A stretch of DNA of 64,000 bases, from assembly GCA_911728435.2 (NCBI GenBank), contig OU452203.1, positions 19,303,651 to 19,367,650 on the forward strand. Direction: 5' to 3'. Below are positions 54,780 to 64,000 of the stretch, one piece after another. Made by a program: the position numbers and the translations under genes. This DNA comes from Apoderus coryli. Taxonomy: Eukaryota > Arthropoda > Insecta > Coleoptera > Attelabidae. The notes below the pieces were generated by a model that saw only the letters and a list, made by a program, of their open reading frames with translations, did no database searches and was not told the origin of the DNA. Every line of letters starts with the position of its first letter. Within the stretch, counting starts at the first letter, position 1.

Positions 54780-55318
54780 GTTATTATATTTATTTATTTA
54801 TTAACGGAAATATGCAATAATTACAAATAAAAGTGTTTCTACAATATTTTCAAAAACTATAAAAATACCGATTTAACGAAAATAGGGAATAAAGCGGCTT
54901 ATCTCAAATGGACCATAAATACCCACATATAAGCTTTTGTTATACTCCGCTTATGCATAATCTGCGGCAGCACAAAATATGGCACGAGCATATTATTTAA
55001 TGCATAAAGTATCTCGTTAAGGTTGTGCAGTGAACCTGAAAAATGACATCCGCACACCCATATATGCGTTATTAATTAATTTTATTCTAAAACAAAACCG
55101 GAAAATTTAAATAAACACGACATTTTACACCAATCTGCTCATGAATGAGTCTCCCTCTTGGAATATGCAGCAACATTTGGTATAGTGAAGGGGTTGATAT
55201 GCTCGTTGATACGCGTGCATTATGGTAAATAAGTAATGACGCTGAAACTTTATGTCATAAATTAAGGGGGTTGGTTATTTATCAAAGATAACAATCTGAG
55301 GATTACATATGCTGATAA
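54780..55318. other. No gene seen
   Basis: AT-rich spacer before the Tc1 element. Confidence 0.4.
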
Positions 55319-55320
55319 TA

Positions 55321-56650
55321 CACTGCTCAAAAAAATTAAAGGAACACTTTTGTATAACCCTGTAACTTATTAAGTGATAGTTATATACAGATGAGCATTT
55401 AGATTCTGCAAGACACATATTTTCTTGTATGTCCTGCAGCAACACGAATGACTATTTGGCATCTTATTGGCATACTTCTCACGAGCCTTCGAATATCTTC
55501 CTGTGATATACTGTTCCACTCTTCGATTAGGACTTCTGTTAATTGCTGAAGGATTTGAGGTGGATTTGGACGACGTCGAACACGTCTGTCCAATATATCC
55601 CATAAGGGTTCAATTGGATTGACGTCAGGGCTTATCGCTGGCCAATCCATTTTACGAATTTCATGCTCGTTAAGAAAATCTATAGTAATCGCAGCAGTAT
55701 GAGGCCTTGCATTATCCTGCATGAAATGAAAATAAGGGCCAACAACATATGCTACAAGAATAACCTGATCTAACAGACTGATATCCATATATCTTGCAGC
55801 TGTAAGACTTCCCAGTATCACTACAAAATCGGTTTTTGCGTCCAAACTTATTCCACCTCGGACCTTCTCCAAATCTGGATACTTCTTGTACAGCAGCAGT
55901 GGATTATCGTTCATTCGGACGTCTATACACACGCAATCGGTCATCACAACGAGTGAGATGAAATCTTGATGCGTCTGTAAAAAGTACTGGCCTCCATTGT
56001 CGAAGTTGCCATCGCAAATGTTCACGAGCAAAGTTTAATCGCATAGTTTTATGATGTCGAGTTAAAACAGGTTTTCGTACCGGCCTTCTTGGTTTTAAAT
56101 CTCCTTCCCGTAACCTGTTTCTAACAGTCTGGTTAGAAATGGTTACCTGATGAGCCATCCTAAGTGTACTTTGAAGGTCTTTTGCTGTCGCTATTCGTTT
56201 TCGCAAAGAAGAAACTGCTAAATATCGGTCCTGAATTTGTGTAGTTTTGCGATTCCGACCTTATCCGGTTGTCTTTTATATCGTCCAGTCTCTCTATAGC
56301 GATTTTACACACGTGTGATAACTGACATACTGCGATTAAAATTTCTAGCTACTTGTCGTTTTTTTACACCAATTTCAACTAAAGCTATAGCACGAGTGAC
56401 TTCTATCTCGCTAAGATCTCTCATTTTGACAGATCATGAATTCAACAACTACAAACTGTCATGCCGTTGCCCGATGACGCTCTCTAAGCCTGCCGCGACA
56501 TAAAACCTAAAGGTGAACATTTTCATAATCACGTTTATTTTTTAACAAATGTAAATCCATTATGAAAATATAATTTTCATTTGTTAATAACAGCAAGCCA
56601 AAAAATTACAGGGTTATCCAAAAGTGTTCCTTTAATTTTTTTGAGCAGTG
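55321..56650 (-). mobile_element. Tc1-like element with long TIRs
   Basis: The ends are CACTGCTCAAAAAAATTAAA, then GGAACACTTTTG, in inverted orientation with few mismatches (over 40 bp including ATAACCCTGTAA). They are flanked by TA at 55319-55320 and 56651-56652. The 1330-bp element is full length. This TIR type is familiar from Tc1 elements spread across many animals. Confidence 0.9.
55399..56424 (-). pseudogene. Tc1-like DD34E transposase, frameshifted
   Basis: The ATG at 56424 starts MRDLSEIEVTRAIALVEIGV, a paired-like DNA-binding domain with a stop in ITRV*NRY. A second part (56206-55904) has TVRNRLREGDLKPRRPVRKP and LFTDASRFHL, where the usual TDESRF carries A for E next to the first D. 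A third (about 55930-55399) has FMQDNARPHTA with the second D and SPDVNPIEPLWD with E. There are 34 residues between that D and the E. The C-terminus is readable to HTRKYVSCRI. At least two frame changes and one stop make it inactive. Confidence 0.85.
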
Positions 56651-56941
56651 TATTATGTGTTTTAAAGTTTATGCCGCCATTTGATAGTTATTTGAGTTTG
56701 ATGAGGATAAGAAGGATAGCAGAGAGGGTGGTTGTGGGAAATCTAAGCATACGAGGGGCATTGTTAATTAAGCAGGATAGGGGATAAGGGTATAGAAAAT
56801 AAGGATGCAATATTATTTGTCTTGTTCAATATATTATGTAGTAGTTCATTCAAAAAGGCTCTATGATGACACATAGATGGCTATGCAACCGTAAATATCG
56901 CGACTTTTGGGTCTTCCCTGTATATTTATTGTTTTTAAATT

Positions 56942-56990
56942 ATGCTGATGATGAAAATTGTATATATTTTCGAAACATGTTCGCAAGAGA
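56942..56990 (+). ncRNA. Hammerhead-like motif, no stem I (weak)
   Basis: CTGATGA, T, GAAAAT, loop, ATTTTC, GAAAC, AT, GTT. The layout matches the motif at 53831 including the extra T, with a 6-bp stem II, but the flanks do not form stem I. Probably a decayed copy. Confidence 0.3.
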
Positions 56991-57045
56991 GAACTTTCTA
57001 GATTTTTTTTTAATTTCAATAATAACATTATTTTTTATCATTTAG

Positions 57046-57712
57046 TAAGGTAATAATAGAAATATTTGCTATTCAAAATCAATAAATTCCCCTCTATGGA
57101 TGGGTAATAAAGTTTCTATAACTCTATTACTTAGATACAGAATTTATTGGTTATTCCAACAAATTCTATTATATTGAAAAATATATTGACAATCGTTTCC
57201 TACCCCTGCTTATTTATTTCGTCTCCCCAAAAGTGCATGCATATGCCACTATAGAGGGCAATCTTCTTTTCATCTTGTTAGATGAGGCAAAAAATGTCAC
57301 ATATTATTATTCTGTAAGCTAACTGAACATTATACTATACAGGAGAGATTAATATATTATTCATTTTTTTCTATAAGAAAATTTGAATATTAATGTAATA
57401 GTTAAGTAAGTTATCATTAATCTTACATTGTTATATTTGACAAATCTGTGGTAAAAATGTAATTATATATGTATTTTGCTCCAATGTGCATAAAATTAAA
57501 AGGTCATCTATAGCAGATGTGATGCTGTAGATATACAGGGCTATTCGATATGCTATTTTGGTTGTTTTTTTATGAAATCATTACAAAATATTGATATTCT
57601 AGGAGCATTTTGACACTACAAGACCTGTCACTCCAGTACTTATTTTAAGTTATAACCGACGACCAAAATAACAGTACTATAAACACACAAATGTGGCCGT
57701 TTCTTTGCGATT
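57046..57712. other. No gene seen; one CAGGGCTATTCG repeat end
   Basis: AT-rich. TACAGGGCTATTCGATATGC near 57534 resembles a TA-flanked TIR start without a clear partner. Confidence 0.4.
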
Positions 57713-58060
57713 TCAGCTTTCAATCGATCGGTTGGCTTTTGATGGGTATTTGAGTCAGTCTGCGAATCTAGCAAGGGATAGCTGGAAATTAGTCAATCAC
57801 CTAGTAAACTCTAAAGGTAAGCAATTGCCCCGTTCTGGTCTGACTCCAGATGATTTTAATGTCTACTTCAGTTCTGTGGCAGAGGATATAATACAAAATC
57901 TACCTGCGAATGCGTTTGATGCAGTCGATTTTTTAAAGGGTGTGCAAAGTCCCAGCGCTAGCTTTTTTCTTACTCCAGTCACAGAGCATGAGGTTTATTC
58001 AGTTATAAATAGTATTAAATCGTCAACTGCAAATGACGTGTCTGCCATAAAAGTGGTCGT
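57713..58060 (+). pseudogene. LINE fragment, linker before the RT domain
   Basis: DSWKLVNHLVNSKGKQLPRS, then GLTPDDFNVYFSSVAEDIIQ, then VTEHEVYSVINSIKSSTAND. This is the segment between endonuclease and RT in CR1/jockey-like LINEs (SxKxxGxDxI would follow). The sequence stops at NDVSAIKVV, just where the RT would begin. Confidence 0.65.
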
Positions 58061-58080
58061 AGCTGGCCATGAGTAGAGCC

Positions 58081-59300
58081 TAAAATTTAATAAATTATCC
58101 GCACAAAATTCTGTTAAACCCTGTATAATAAAATGAGTATTTAAATTAGCATAGATACAAATACAGTTTTAATAGATTACATAGTTGCCTTCGGTAGGTA
58201 TGATACCATATTCACTGCTAGACAAACCAATAATACTACTATGAAGGCAATTGTTGAACAGTGACTAATTAAAAGTCACGATTCTATGTAGATCGTGACT
58301 GCAATCTGAGATGAAATTATCCGTTTCATCTGGATTATGATATCGTACGTTGCGTTGGTACTATATTTATATTCTGGTTTATTTTTGTTGCTTATTGTAA
58401 TCATATATTGAGTCTATTTACAAAAATATATAATTTCGTGGTTGGCATCATTTTTTTTTTCAATTAGATTTAAGAAATAGCCGAGGGTCGAGCCGTACGT
58501 ACAATATTCTTGTCCACACTCTGGTGAGAAGGATACATTCTGCAAAAGTCACAAGCATATAACAACTCATCCTGGACGCAAATTAAGTAGGCTACAGTTT
58601 CCGGCACTCTTAAACACTGCAAGGTGCAAAGAAGCTACAGTTCTAGGGGCGGTTTCGGGATGAACCTGTGGCATCTATCTTATAAATATAATTTGATATT
58701 GATTTTCGTAGAAAAATCAAAAACTCATCGATTGATAATCTACGATTAATTACAAGTACCTACATAATGCACTAAAATCATTAAATGAGGTGATTCGATG
58801 GACGGAAGAAAATCAAAATTCCAGCCTGACATGTAATAGTTCAAATGGGGATGACCAAACAACATAAACAAACAAAAATAACAACATTTTTTGATACAAA
58901 ACTATAAACTGATTTTAGTGTGTTTAGTGTTTATTTTGAGAAACAAAGTTGTTTTATTAAAATTTCGCAACAGTGAAAGTGATTTGCTTTTGCTTATACC
59001 AATTAGTCGAATCTCAAATTCAAAGAACTTACAGTACAGTTATTCCGCAAGAACTATTATTTTTCGTATTACCGTTTTTTTCGTAATCAGTGTTTGGCGC
59101 AAATGGAGTACAACCAACAGTTTAGATCTGAAAAACTAATTTATATTACTATGAAAGCGTGCGGATCAAATTTATAATATGGTAGAACTAATATTTACGA
59201 ATTAAATTACTGATATAAGTACAAAAAAGGAACTCAAACAAGGATAACATTATTTAGGTGTTGCCCATTTGCACCACGAACTGCATTAGTAGTAATAATA
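58081..59300. other. No gene seen; small hairpin
   Basis: A hairpin at 58276-58302 (AGTCACGAT / ATCGTGACT, 9-bp stem) is followed by GATGAAA / TTTCATC. An ACCCTGTATAATA repeat end lies near 58118. No coding region. Confidence 0.4.
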
Positions 59301-59304
59301 CAGA

Positions 59305-60420
59305 TATTTTTTTTTCTAAATATAGTAACCAATCAAATGACTTAATTTTAAGTCATGTGTCAAATTTCATCCAATCACCTCTGGATTACAGCGATAATAC
59401 CCTACATGTGGTGTTTTCAGTTTGGTGTTTTTTTTTTATTAAAAATTAATTAAACGTCAAACTGACAACTGGTTTAAAAATGTCGCGAAGATTTGGTATT
59501 ACATCTAACTATGCAATTAATGATATTACATCTAATAATATACCAGTAGGCTACTCCAGGAAAAATACTTCAATGACTTCTAAATTGTATTCGACCCGTT
59601 TACCAGTGTGATATTCTAAAATGCGCGAGATGCAAGAAAGCAAAACGTAAAAGATTACAGCAGGATCCAAAAAACGAAAATGCAGTTCATCAAATTTGAG
59701 TTCAAGTGATTTGGCTAGAATCATTGGATTATGGGATGAATGTACACCAGAAGGTTTACAAAAATTATTTACCATATTGTAGCTGTTGAGTTAGCTTGGC
59801 AAGGTGGTGAACCAGCTGATTGCCTTATAGATTATTTCACGATTGAGAAAAATAATGATGGAACGCCAACCAACAGAATTGAATACAATCCAATATTCAG
59901 TAAAACATGCCAAGGAGGATCGAAAAGTTGTACAAATAGTAAGTGGCTTGTTCCAAATATTGCAAACGAAAGTGCATGCCCTGTTCGGTTATTCCATAAA
60001 TTATTGTCCAAAAGGGGGAAAAATATTACTTCCAGTCGCCTATTCTTGAGACCAAATCGTTTCTGGAAATCCGAAAGTGACACATGGTTTGACAATATAC
60101 CGGTAGGCAAGAACACAATTAATATGTGGACCAAATCATCCGCGCAAGCTATTGGTTTGGACACTGAACAGCAATTAATAAAAATAACAGGACATAGCAG
60201 CTCTAATTCAATTAAACCGTACTTGAATATTAACCAAGAACGCCATGGTGAAATAATCAACACCATGCGAGGAATTTCTTCTACAGTGGAAATTAACAAT
60301 CCGTCAACTTCAGCAAACTCTTCTTCCAATTTAACATTTACCAATTGTACTTTTTTGTTTGATTAAAACATTTTGTATTGAAAATTATTAAACGTCAGAT
60401 TGACAATCAAATTTTTGATA
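59305..60420 (+). mobile_element. Second Crypton family, copy 2 (5' internally deleted)
   Basis: Homologous to 46540-47390. It has a 30-bp segment (near 59383-59412) that copy 1 lacks. It lacks about 195 bp of coding sequence that copy 1 keeps (junction AATATACCA/GTAGGCTACTC near 59549). It also retains the 3' catalytic region deleted in copy 1. ATTAAACGTCARAYTGACAA occurs near both ends (about 59447 and 60387) as a direct repeat. Confidence 0.75.
59480..60366 (+). pseudogene. Crypton tyrosine recombinase, copy 2, HxxR box missing
   Basis: Starts MSRRFGITSNYAINDITSNN and is then deleted and shifted. A frameshift near 59765 precedes the long open part. IVAVELAWQGGEPADC has Q where copy 1 has the probable catalytic R. 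Then come NPIFSKTCQGGSKSCTNSKW, VRLFHKLLSKRG and LFLRPNRFW. IGLDT is joined directly to EQQLIKITGHSSSNSIKPYL, so the HxxR box expected between them is deleted, while the later H (TGHSS) and tyrosine (KPYL) remain. The tail is LTFTNCTFLFD. It is inactive for two independent reasons. The long frame on the opposite strand is a shadow. Confidence 0.8.
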
Positions 60421-60654
60421 TCTACAAATTATAATAATATAATACTCCTCGGGCCTTGGTAAATACTCAAAATTTTGTCATAGAGACTAATGAACACAAA
60501 CTGTAATTTTTGCATAAAACTTCAAGTTGTTAATGTATGAATTAATTTGTTTTTTATTTAGGTACGAACTTTTGAAGTACCCTGGATGTTTATACTATAA
60601 ACCGGTCTTCATTTTGTCCCATTCTGTATATTTATTATTTTTATTTTTTTGCAG

Positions 60655-60847
60655 AAGGCCTCACCAAAGTAACACGACTTGGCATAGTAACACAGCACCG
60701 TTGGGCGCTGCTAGTCCACAACTCACTAGTAGAGCTAGTGCTGATCGCTTGAAGGGCACTACGAGTGACCTTTTTGAGCTGTTGGAGAAAGCGCAACGAT
60801 CCAGACTTGATGACCAAAGATGTTTGCTACCAGCCTATTTTAATCAG
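60655..60847 (+). CDS. Host exon with GoLoco motif, likely Rap1 GTPase-activating protein
   Basis: A polypyrimidine tract ending TTTTTTTGCAG and a donor CAG|GTAGGA bound a 193-bp exon that is clearly GC-richer than its surroundings. It starts with the last base of a codon and ends in phase 0. The product has a Ser/Thr/Asn-rich lead (SPQLTSRASADRL), then SDLFELLEKAQRSRLDDQRC, a GoLoco (G-alpha-i/o-Loco) motif with the characteristic DDQRC arginine that contacts the nucleotide of G-alpha-i. It ends LLPAYFNQ. GoLoco motifs occur in Rap1GAP, Loco/RGS12-14 and Pins/LGN. The single motif followed by LPxYF favours Rapgap1. Other exons were not found, so they must lie in other windows or behind the long introns here. 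Confidence 0.75.
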
Positions 60848-60899
60848 GTAGGAATCATTACTTATATTTCAGTATATTTTGGCTAGTATAATGTTCCAA

Positions 60900-61517
60900 T
60901 ATCACAGGTCCTCCTTCTGTAAAATGCTCAGTGGATATGATCATTTTAAACATATTTTAGCCGAATCAAACCCTTCTCGGTCGGACACCCGATATATTTT
61001 TACTGAAAGATTAAACATTTCTGAACAAAACAGAGGACATAAGTATATGCAAATGAAAGAAGTTAGAATAAACAGACCAAAGTCAGTTATTTTTTGTAAC
61101 AAATCTCTACACACCCTGTATAGTACCTTCCTAGCTAAGCACACTGAATTATTATCCAAAACTAATTGGATAACTTTATTGTCTTCACATTTCCTCAATA
61201 AAATGTCAAATAATTAACTGTTTCTTATTTTCTAAATGCAATTAAGGTAATCTTTTTAGACCCCGTTTTTTTAGAACGCATAAATTGGATTGGAATAGCA
61301 ATTAAATTCTTAATGTCTGGCTGAGATTGTGTTTCGTTTATATATTTTTGTAGTTAGTGTTATTAAATTTCAAGCTAAATTAGTCTACTAACGCTATTAA
61401 GTAGCAGGCTTGATAAAAATCACGATTTTTTAAAAAAAATCAAAAAATCGATGATGACAAAATTTTTACTAGCTTTTACAATAGTTAAAAAAAAATTATT
61501 TTCAAATATTTCTAACT
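60900..61517. other. No gene seen (intron-like)
   Basis: Intronic sequence downstream of the GoLoco exon. A CACACCCTGTATAG repeat end lies near 61110. The open frames here are not protein-like. Confidence 0.4.
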
Positions 61518-62890
61518 TATAATAATAATAATAAATTGTCTTTATTTTTGAAAGTAACAATATCATAACACTATACCTACATATAACACAGTTAAAACAG
61601 TCACTAGATAGGGCGAAGTCTAGCTTAGAGCTACTCTACTCAACCCTAAATAGCAACCAACATGAGTTAAACAATAGTACACAAATACAAAAAATTAACA
61701 ATATTCTTCCATATCATTTGCCTATCTATAAATCACCGCGTGCGAAATAAAAAAATAAAAGATCACCCTGTGATTGCACGATTCCACTCTCAAACGACAA
61801 GACTCCACTATAAATTTAAATGGAATAAAAGTGAAATAATAAGAAAGAGAATAAATTAATGGTATCGATTAAGAAGGTATCTTTTAAAATTAATTTTAAA
61901 CTTAGCTGGACTCAATATCCGGAACCCCTTAGGAATAGTATTATAGAGCTTTATAGCGTTGTATGTAAAACCCCTCTGAAAAAGCGATGTGCGATGATGT
62001 GGTAAGGTAAGGCGGTCAATGTGTCGAACATCTCTATCATGAATATCCCTCCTAGGTACAAGTTTCTCTCTAATATCAGAAGGAGCATCTGATTCAAACG
62101 TGATATGAATAACAAAATTCCCAAGATGCAGAAGGCGACGATCCTCCATTCTCAGCCAGCCCATATCATGGATTACCTGGGACACGCGATCATACTTTCT
62201 ACGACCCTTTACAAATCTAGCACAACAGTTCTGAACTCTTTGTATGCGTTCCATGCTGTCCAACAGAGGACCGTAAACAAAATCACAATAATTAAAGGTA
62301 GATAAAACCAATGCTTCACATAGTGCGTGACGCAACCCCCGGCCCAAAATATGTTTATTTGAATACAAGAGTTTTAAGGTAACGTATGACTTTCTAAGCA
62401 ACCCTTTTACGTGCTCCCGACATCTCAATGAAATATCCATATTCACACCCAAGTTCCTTGCAGATTTGACACATTGGACAACATTACTATTTATTACAAC
62501 TCTAAAATTTTCTTTGAGAAAATCTACATCATTTCTATTGCTAAACAGTAGCAGGTTTGATTTTGATGGATTCAACTGTAAATTATGATTCCTGGAGAGG
62601 GCGTACAATACATGAAGATCGGCGTTGACGTTCTGTTGGGCTTCCATATAATTATTAGTGGGAAACGAGTAATAGATTTGAGTATCGTCAGCGAAGGCCT
62701 GAATTTTACAATAATTTAAGGATCTCAAAATATCAGAGGTGTATATTAAAAATAAAAGAGGTTCCCCTGGGGAACTCCAGAGGTTACATCAATAACATTG
62801 GAACACTGGCCCCCATAAGGCACTCTCTGTTTTCTTGAGGATAAATAAGATTCAAATAAAGATCGTGATGAATCATCAAAAACAACAACG
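61518..62890 (-). mobile_element. 5'-truncated CR1-like LINE with TAA-type tail
   Basis: Minus orientation. The 3' tail is the (TAA)n run at about 61519-61534 (plus strand), followed inward by a TTTATT polyadenylation-like box. It is truncated at about 62890, within the RT palm, and has a separate 3' tail from the (GATA)n LINE. Confidence 0.75.
61856..62890 (-). pseudogene. LINE reverse transcriptase, C-terminal part
   Basis: Upstream of the main frame, LFESYLSSRKQRVPYGGQCS, then VTSGVPQG, is followed by a frame disruption that destroys the LGPLLF motif. From 62728 to 61856 the frame is open for 290 codons: CKIQAFADDTQIYYSF (FADD), LQLNPSKSNLLLFSN, ARNLGVNMDISLRCREHV, FNYCDFVYGPLL and QRVQNCCARFVKGRRKYDRV. 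It ends ...FKRYLLNRYH. The motif order fits CR1/L2-like LINEs. It cannot mobilise itself because the 5' half is lost. Confidence 0.8.
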
Positions 62891-63760
62891 TTGCAATAAT
62901 TTTAAAAATTACCTAATTTTTATCGTTTTTTTATGAACTAGATTAAATATTTGCGTCAAATCAAAACAAAAAAAAAATGCTTGTAATTTATTTTTAATTG
63001 AATCTTGAAAATTTTCCCACATGACTGTATATTAGTATGTATTTCGTAACTGTGTAGATTTTCTTTTTCAAAAGCAGGTGTGAATTACAGAAAGTTCTCC
63101 GATTTTACCGCGCACTGGTTACGGCAGCCAGAAGGATTAAATTACATAAACATTATTATTAGGTACGTTTTATAATATGTAATGAGTTCTATTATTTATT
63201 CATAAAATCGGTTGTACATACAGATTCATTAATATTACCACCCACTCGGTCATCTAAATATTAGATACAGCAAAATATACTTAGAACACTACATATTTAT
63301 TTAATAAGGAAACTAAATATCAAGGCTACTGTTTTACAATGGATCTTTTTATTATTTTGATGAATATCGAAGTGTTTATTGAACGAGGATAATAAAATAA
63401 ACTCATTCACACTCCATTTTTGAATTAGTTGGTTGTTTTAGAGATAATATGTGAAATTTGTCTTTGCGCAACCCAAATACTTTTATATCTGAAAAAATTG
63501 AAAAAACTCCAAAAATATAATAATATACAACGGATAGAGTTTGGAAGAGGAAAAACTTTTTTATTTGTAGATTTAGATGAAAAAGTCATTCTTTATAAAA
63601 ACGTCTGCTTGTGTCAAAACTACAATTTCGAGTACCAAATTTACGATTACTATACAGGGTATATCAAAAATAACATTTTTAATGATTTTGATTTTTTTGT
63701 TTTTTTTTTAATTTTATGAAAATATTTTCAAAATCGTGATTTATTACACCAATTGTGCAA
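62891..63760. other. No gene seen
   Basis: AT-rich. A TACAGGGTATATC motif lies near 63654. The 96-codon plus frame at 63429-63719 is low-complexity (K/I/F/N-rich) and not convincing. Confidence 0.4.
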
Positions 63761-63766
63761 AAAACA

Positions 63767-63955
63767 CTAATGAATTTTTTGAATCGACTCAATTTGTGAT
63801 TTAATGCCAATTGTTGTGTCTAAGGTTTCGAATTCTTCACCAAATCCAATGTTACATCCAAAGAGTTCTCTTCGTTTGTCACTATCCAAATTTAGGTCTA
63901 TCTTTGACACTGCCAGTGTCGCACGAAAACGCCTGAAATTGTAGACTTGCGGAAA
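63767..63955 (-). other. Unassigned 62-codon open frame at the window edge
   Basis: Open between a TAA at 63956-63958 and TAG at 63767-63769, without a suitable ATG. RFRATLAVSKIDLNLDSDKR, then RELFGCNIGFGEEFETLDTT, has a clearly protein-like composition and is GC-richer than its surroundings. A CTACAATTTCAG acceptor-like sequence lies inside its upstream end. It may be an exon or a transposon fragment. I do not recognise it. Confidence 0.3.
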
Positions 63956-64000
63956 TTAAATCCCGGTCGGGTTACCGTTCGTTAAGCCTAACCCTATCAT

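Noticed and set aside
58276..58302. Structured RNA or terminator
   Set aside because: A 9-bp hairpin without conservation, promoter or context. Such stems are expected by chance in 64 kb.
59832..60344. 170-codon minus-strand open frame
   Set aside because: It lies exactly antisense to the Crypton copy 2 recombinase, whose frame has recognisable motifs. The antisense translation has none.
63429..63719. 96-codon plus-strand gene
   Set aside because: Low-complexity K/I/F/N composition, no motif, overlapping a repeat-like TACAGGGTATATC.
1..64000. CRISPR array or LTR retrotransposon
   Set aside because: No regularly spaced identical repeats, and no pair of long direct terminal repeats with a gag-pol region was seen.

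Overview
The window reads as nuclear, intron-rich, AT-rich insect DNA. It is a long transposon-packed intergenic or intronic stretch. Spliceosomal signals (GTAAGT...TAG, polypyrimidine-CAG acceptors), mariner/Tc1, hAT, Transib, insect-type Crypton, Penelope and several non-LTR (LINE) families point to an insect. A beetle is my best guess from the TACAGGGTG-type repeats and element mix, but the order is inference. No rRNA, CRISPR or bacterial operon is visible.

Host gene: one convincing cellular exon is seen, at 60655-60847 (+). It encodes a GoLoco motif and most resembles the Rap1 GTPase-activating protein (Rapgap1). The repeats to its left would then be its intron or upstream flank. A weaker exon candidate lies at 21594-21698.

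Layout. 0.4-2.8 kb: an internally deleted mariner (1166-1934), a tRNA-like repeat and a long-range inverted repeat. 2.8-4.9 kb: the most striking locus, a tyrosine-recombinase Crypton (3077-4456, minus) whose two-exon gene is fully open with all catalytic boxes. It sits head-to-tail behind a 160-bp deletion derivative of itself and is bracketed by palindromes. 5.4-14.5 kb: two copies of one DD34D mariner, two foldback elements, an old multi-domain repeat protein remnant (9.5-10.1 kb) and another short TIR element. 15-25.5 kb: LINE copies (15095-16600, 20661-21106, RT debris near 22.6 kb, 24070-25446). 27.0-30.1 kb: a Transib (RAG1-related) element with CACAGTG ends and a CGATG target duplication, itself inserted inside a short palindrome. 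30.8-38.3 kb: LINE fragments, a foldback element and RTE debris, followed by an unidentified 88-codon open frame. 39.7-45.4 kb: an internally deleted hAT, two TIR elements and a nearly intact DD41D (rosa-like) mariner with one stop codon. 46.5-47.4 and 59.3-60.4 kb: two broken copies of a second Crypton family with complementary deletions. 48.6-57 kb: LINE RNase-H-side debris, a Penelope GIY-YIG remnant, a hammerhead-ribozyme-like motif (53831-53874, minus) and a Tc1 element (55321-56650). 57.7-63 kb: LINE fragments, the GoLoco exon and a CR1-like LINE (61518-62890).

Most coding sequence is parasitic and decayed. Only the 3.1-4.5 kb Crypton, and with one caveat the 44.1-45.4 kb mariner, look recent enough to have been functional lately. 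Coordinates of repeat ends were read by eye. Family names rest on motifs, not on searches.
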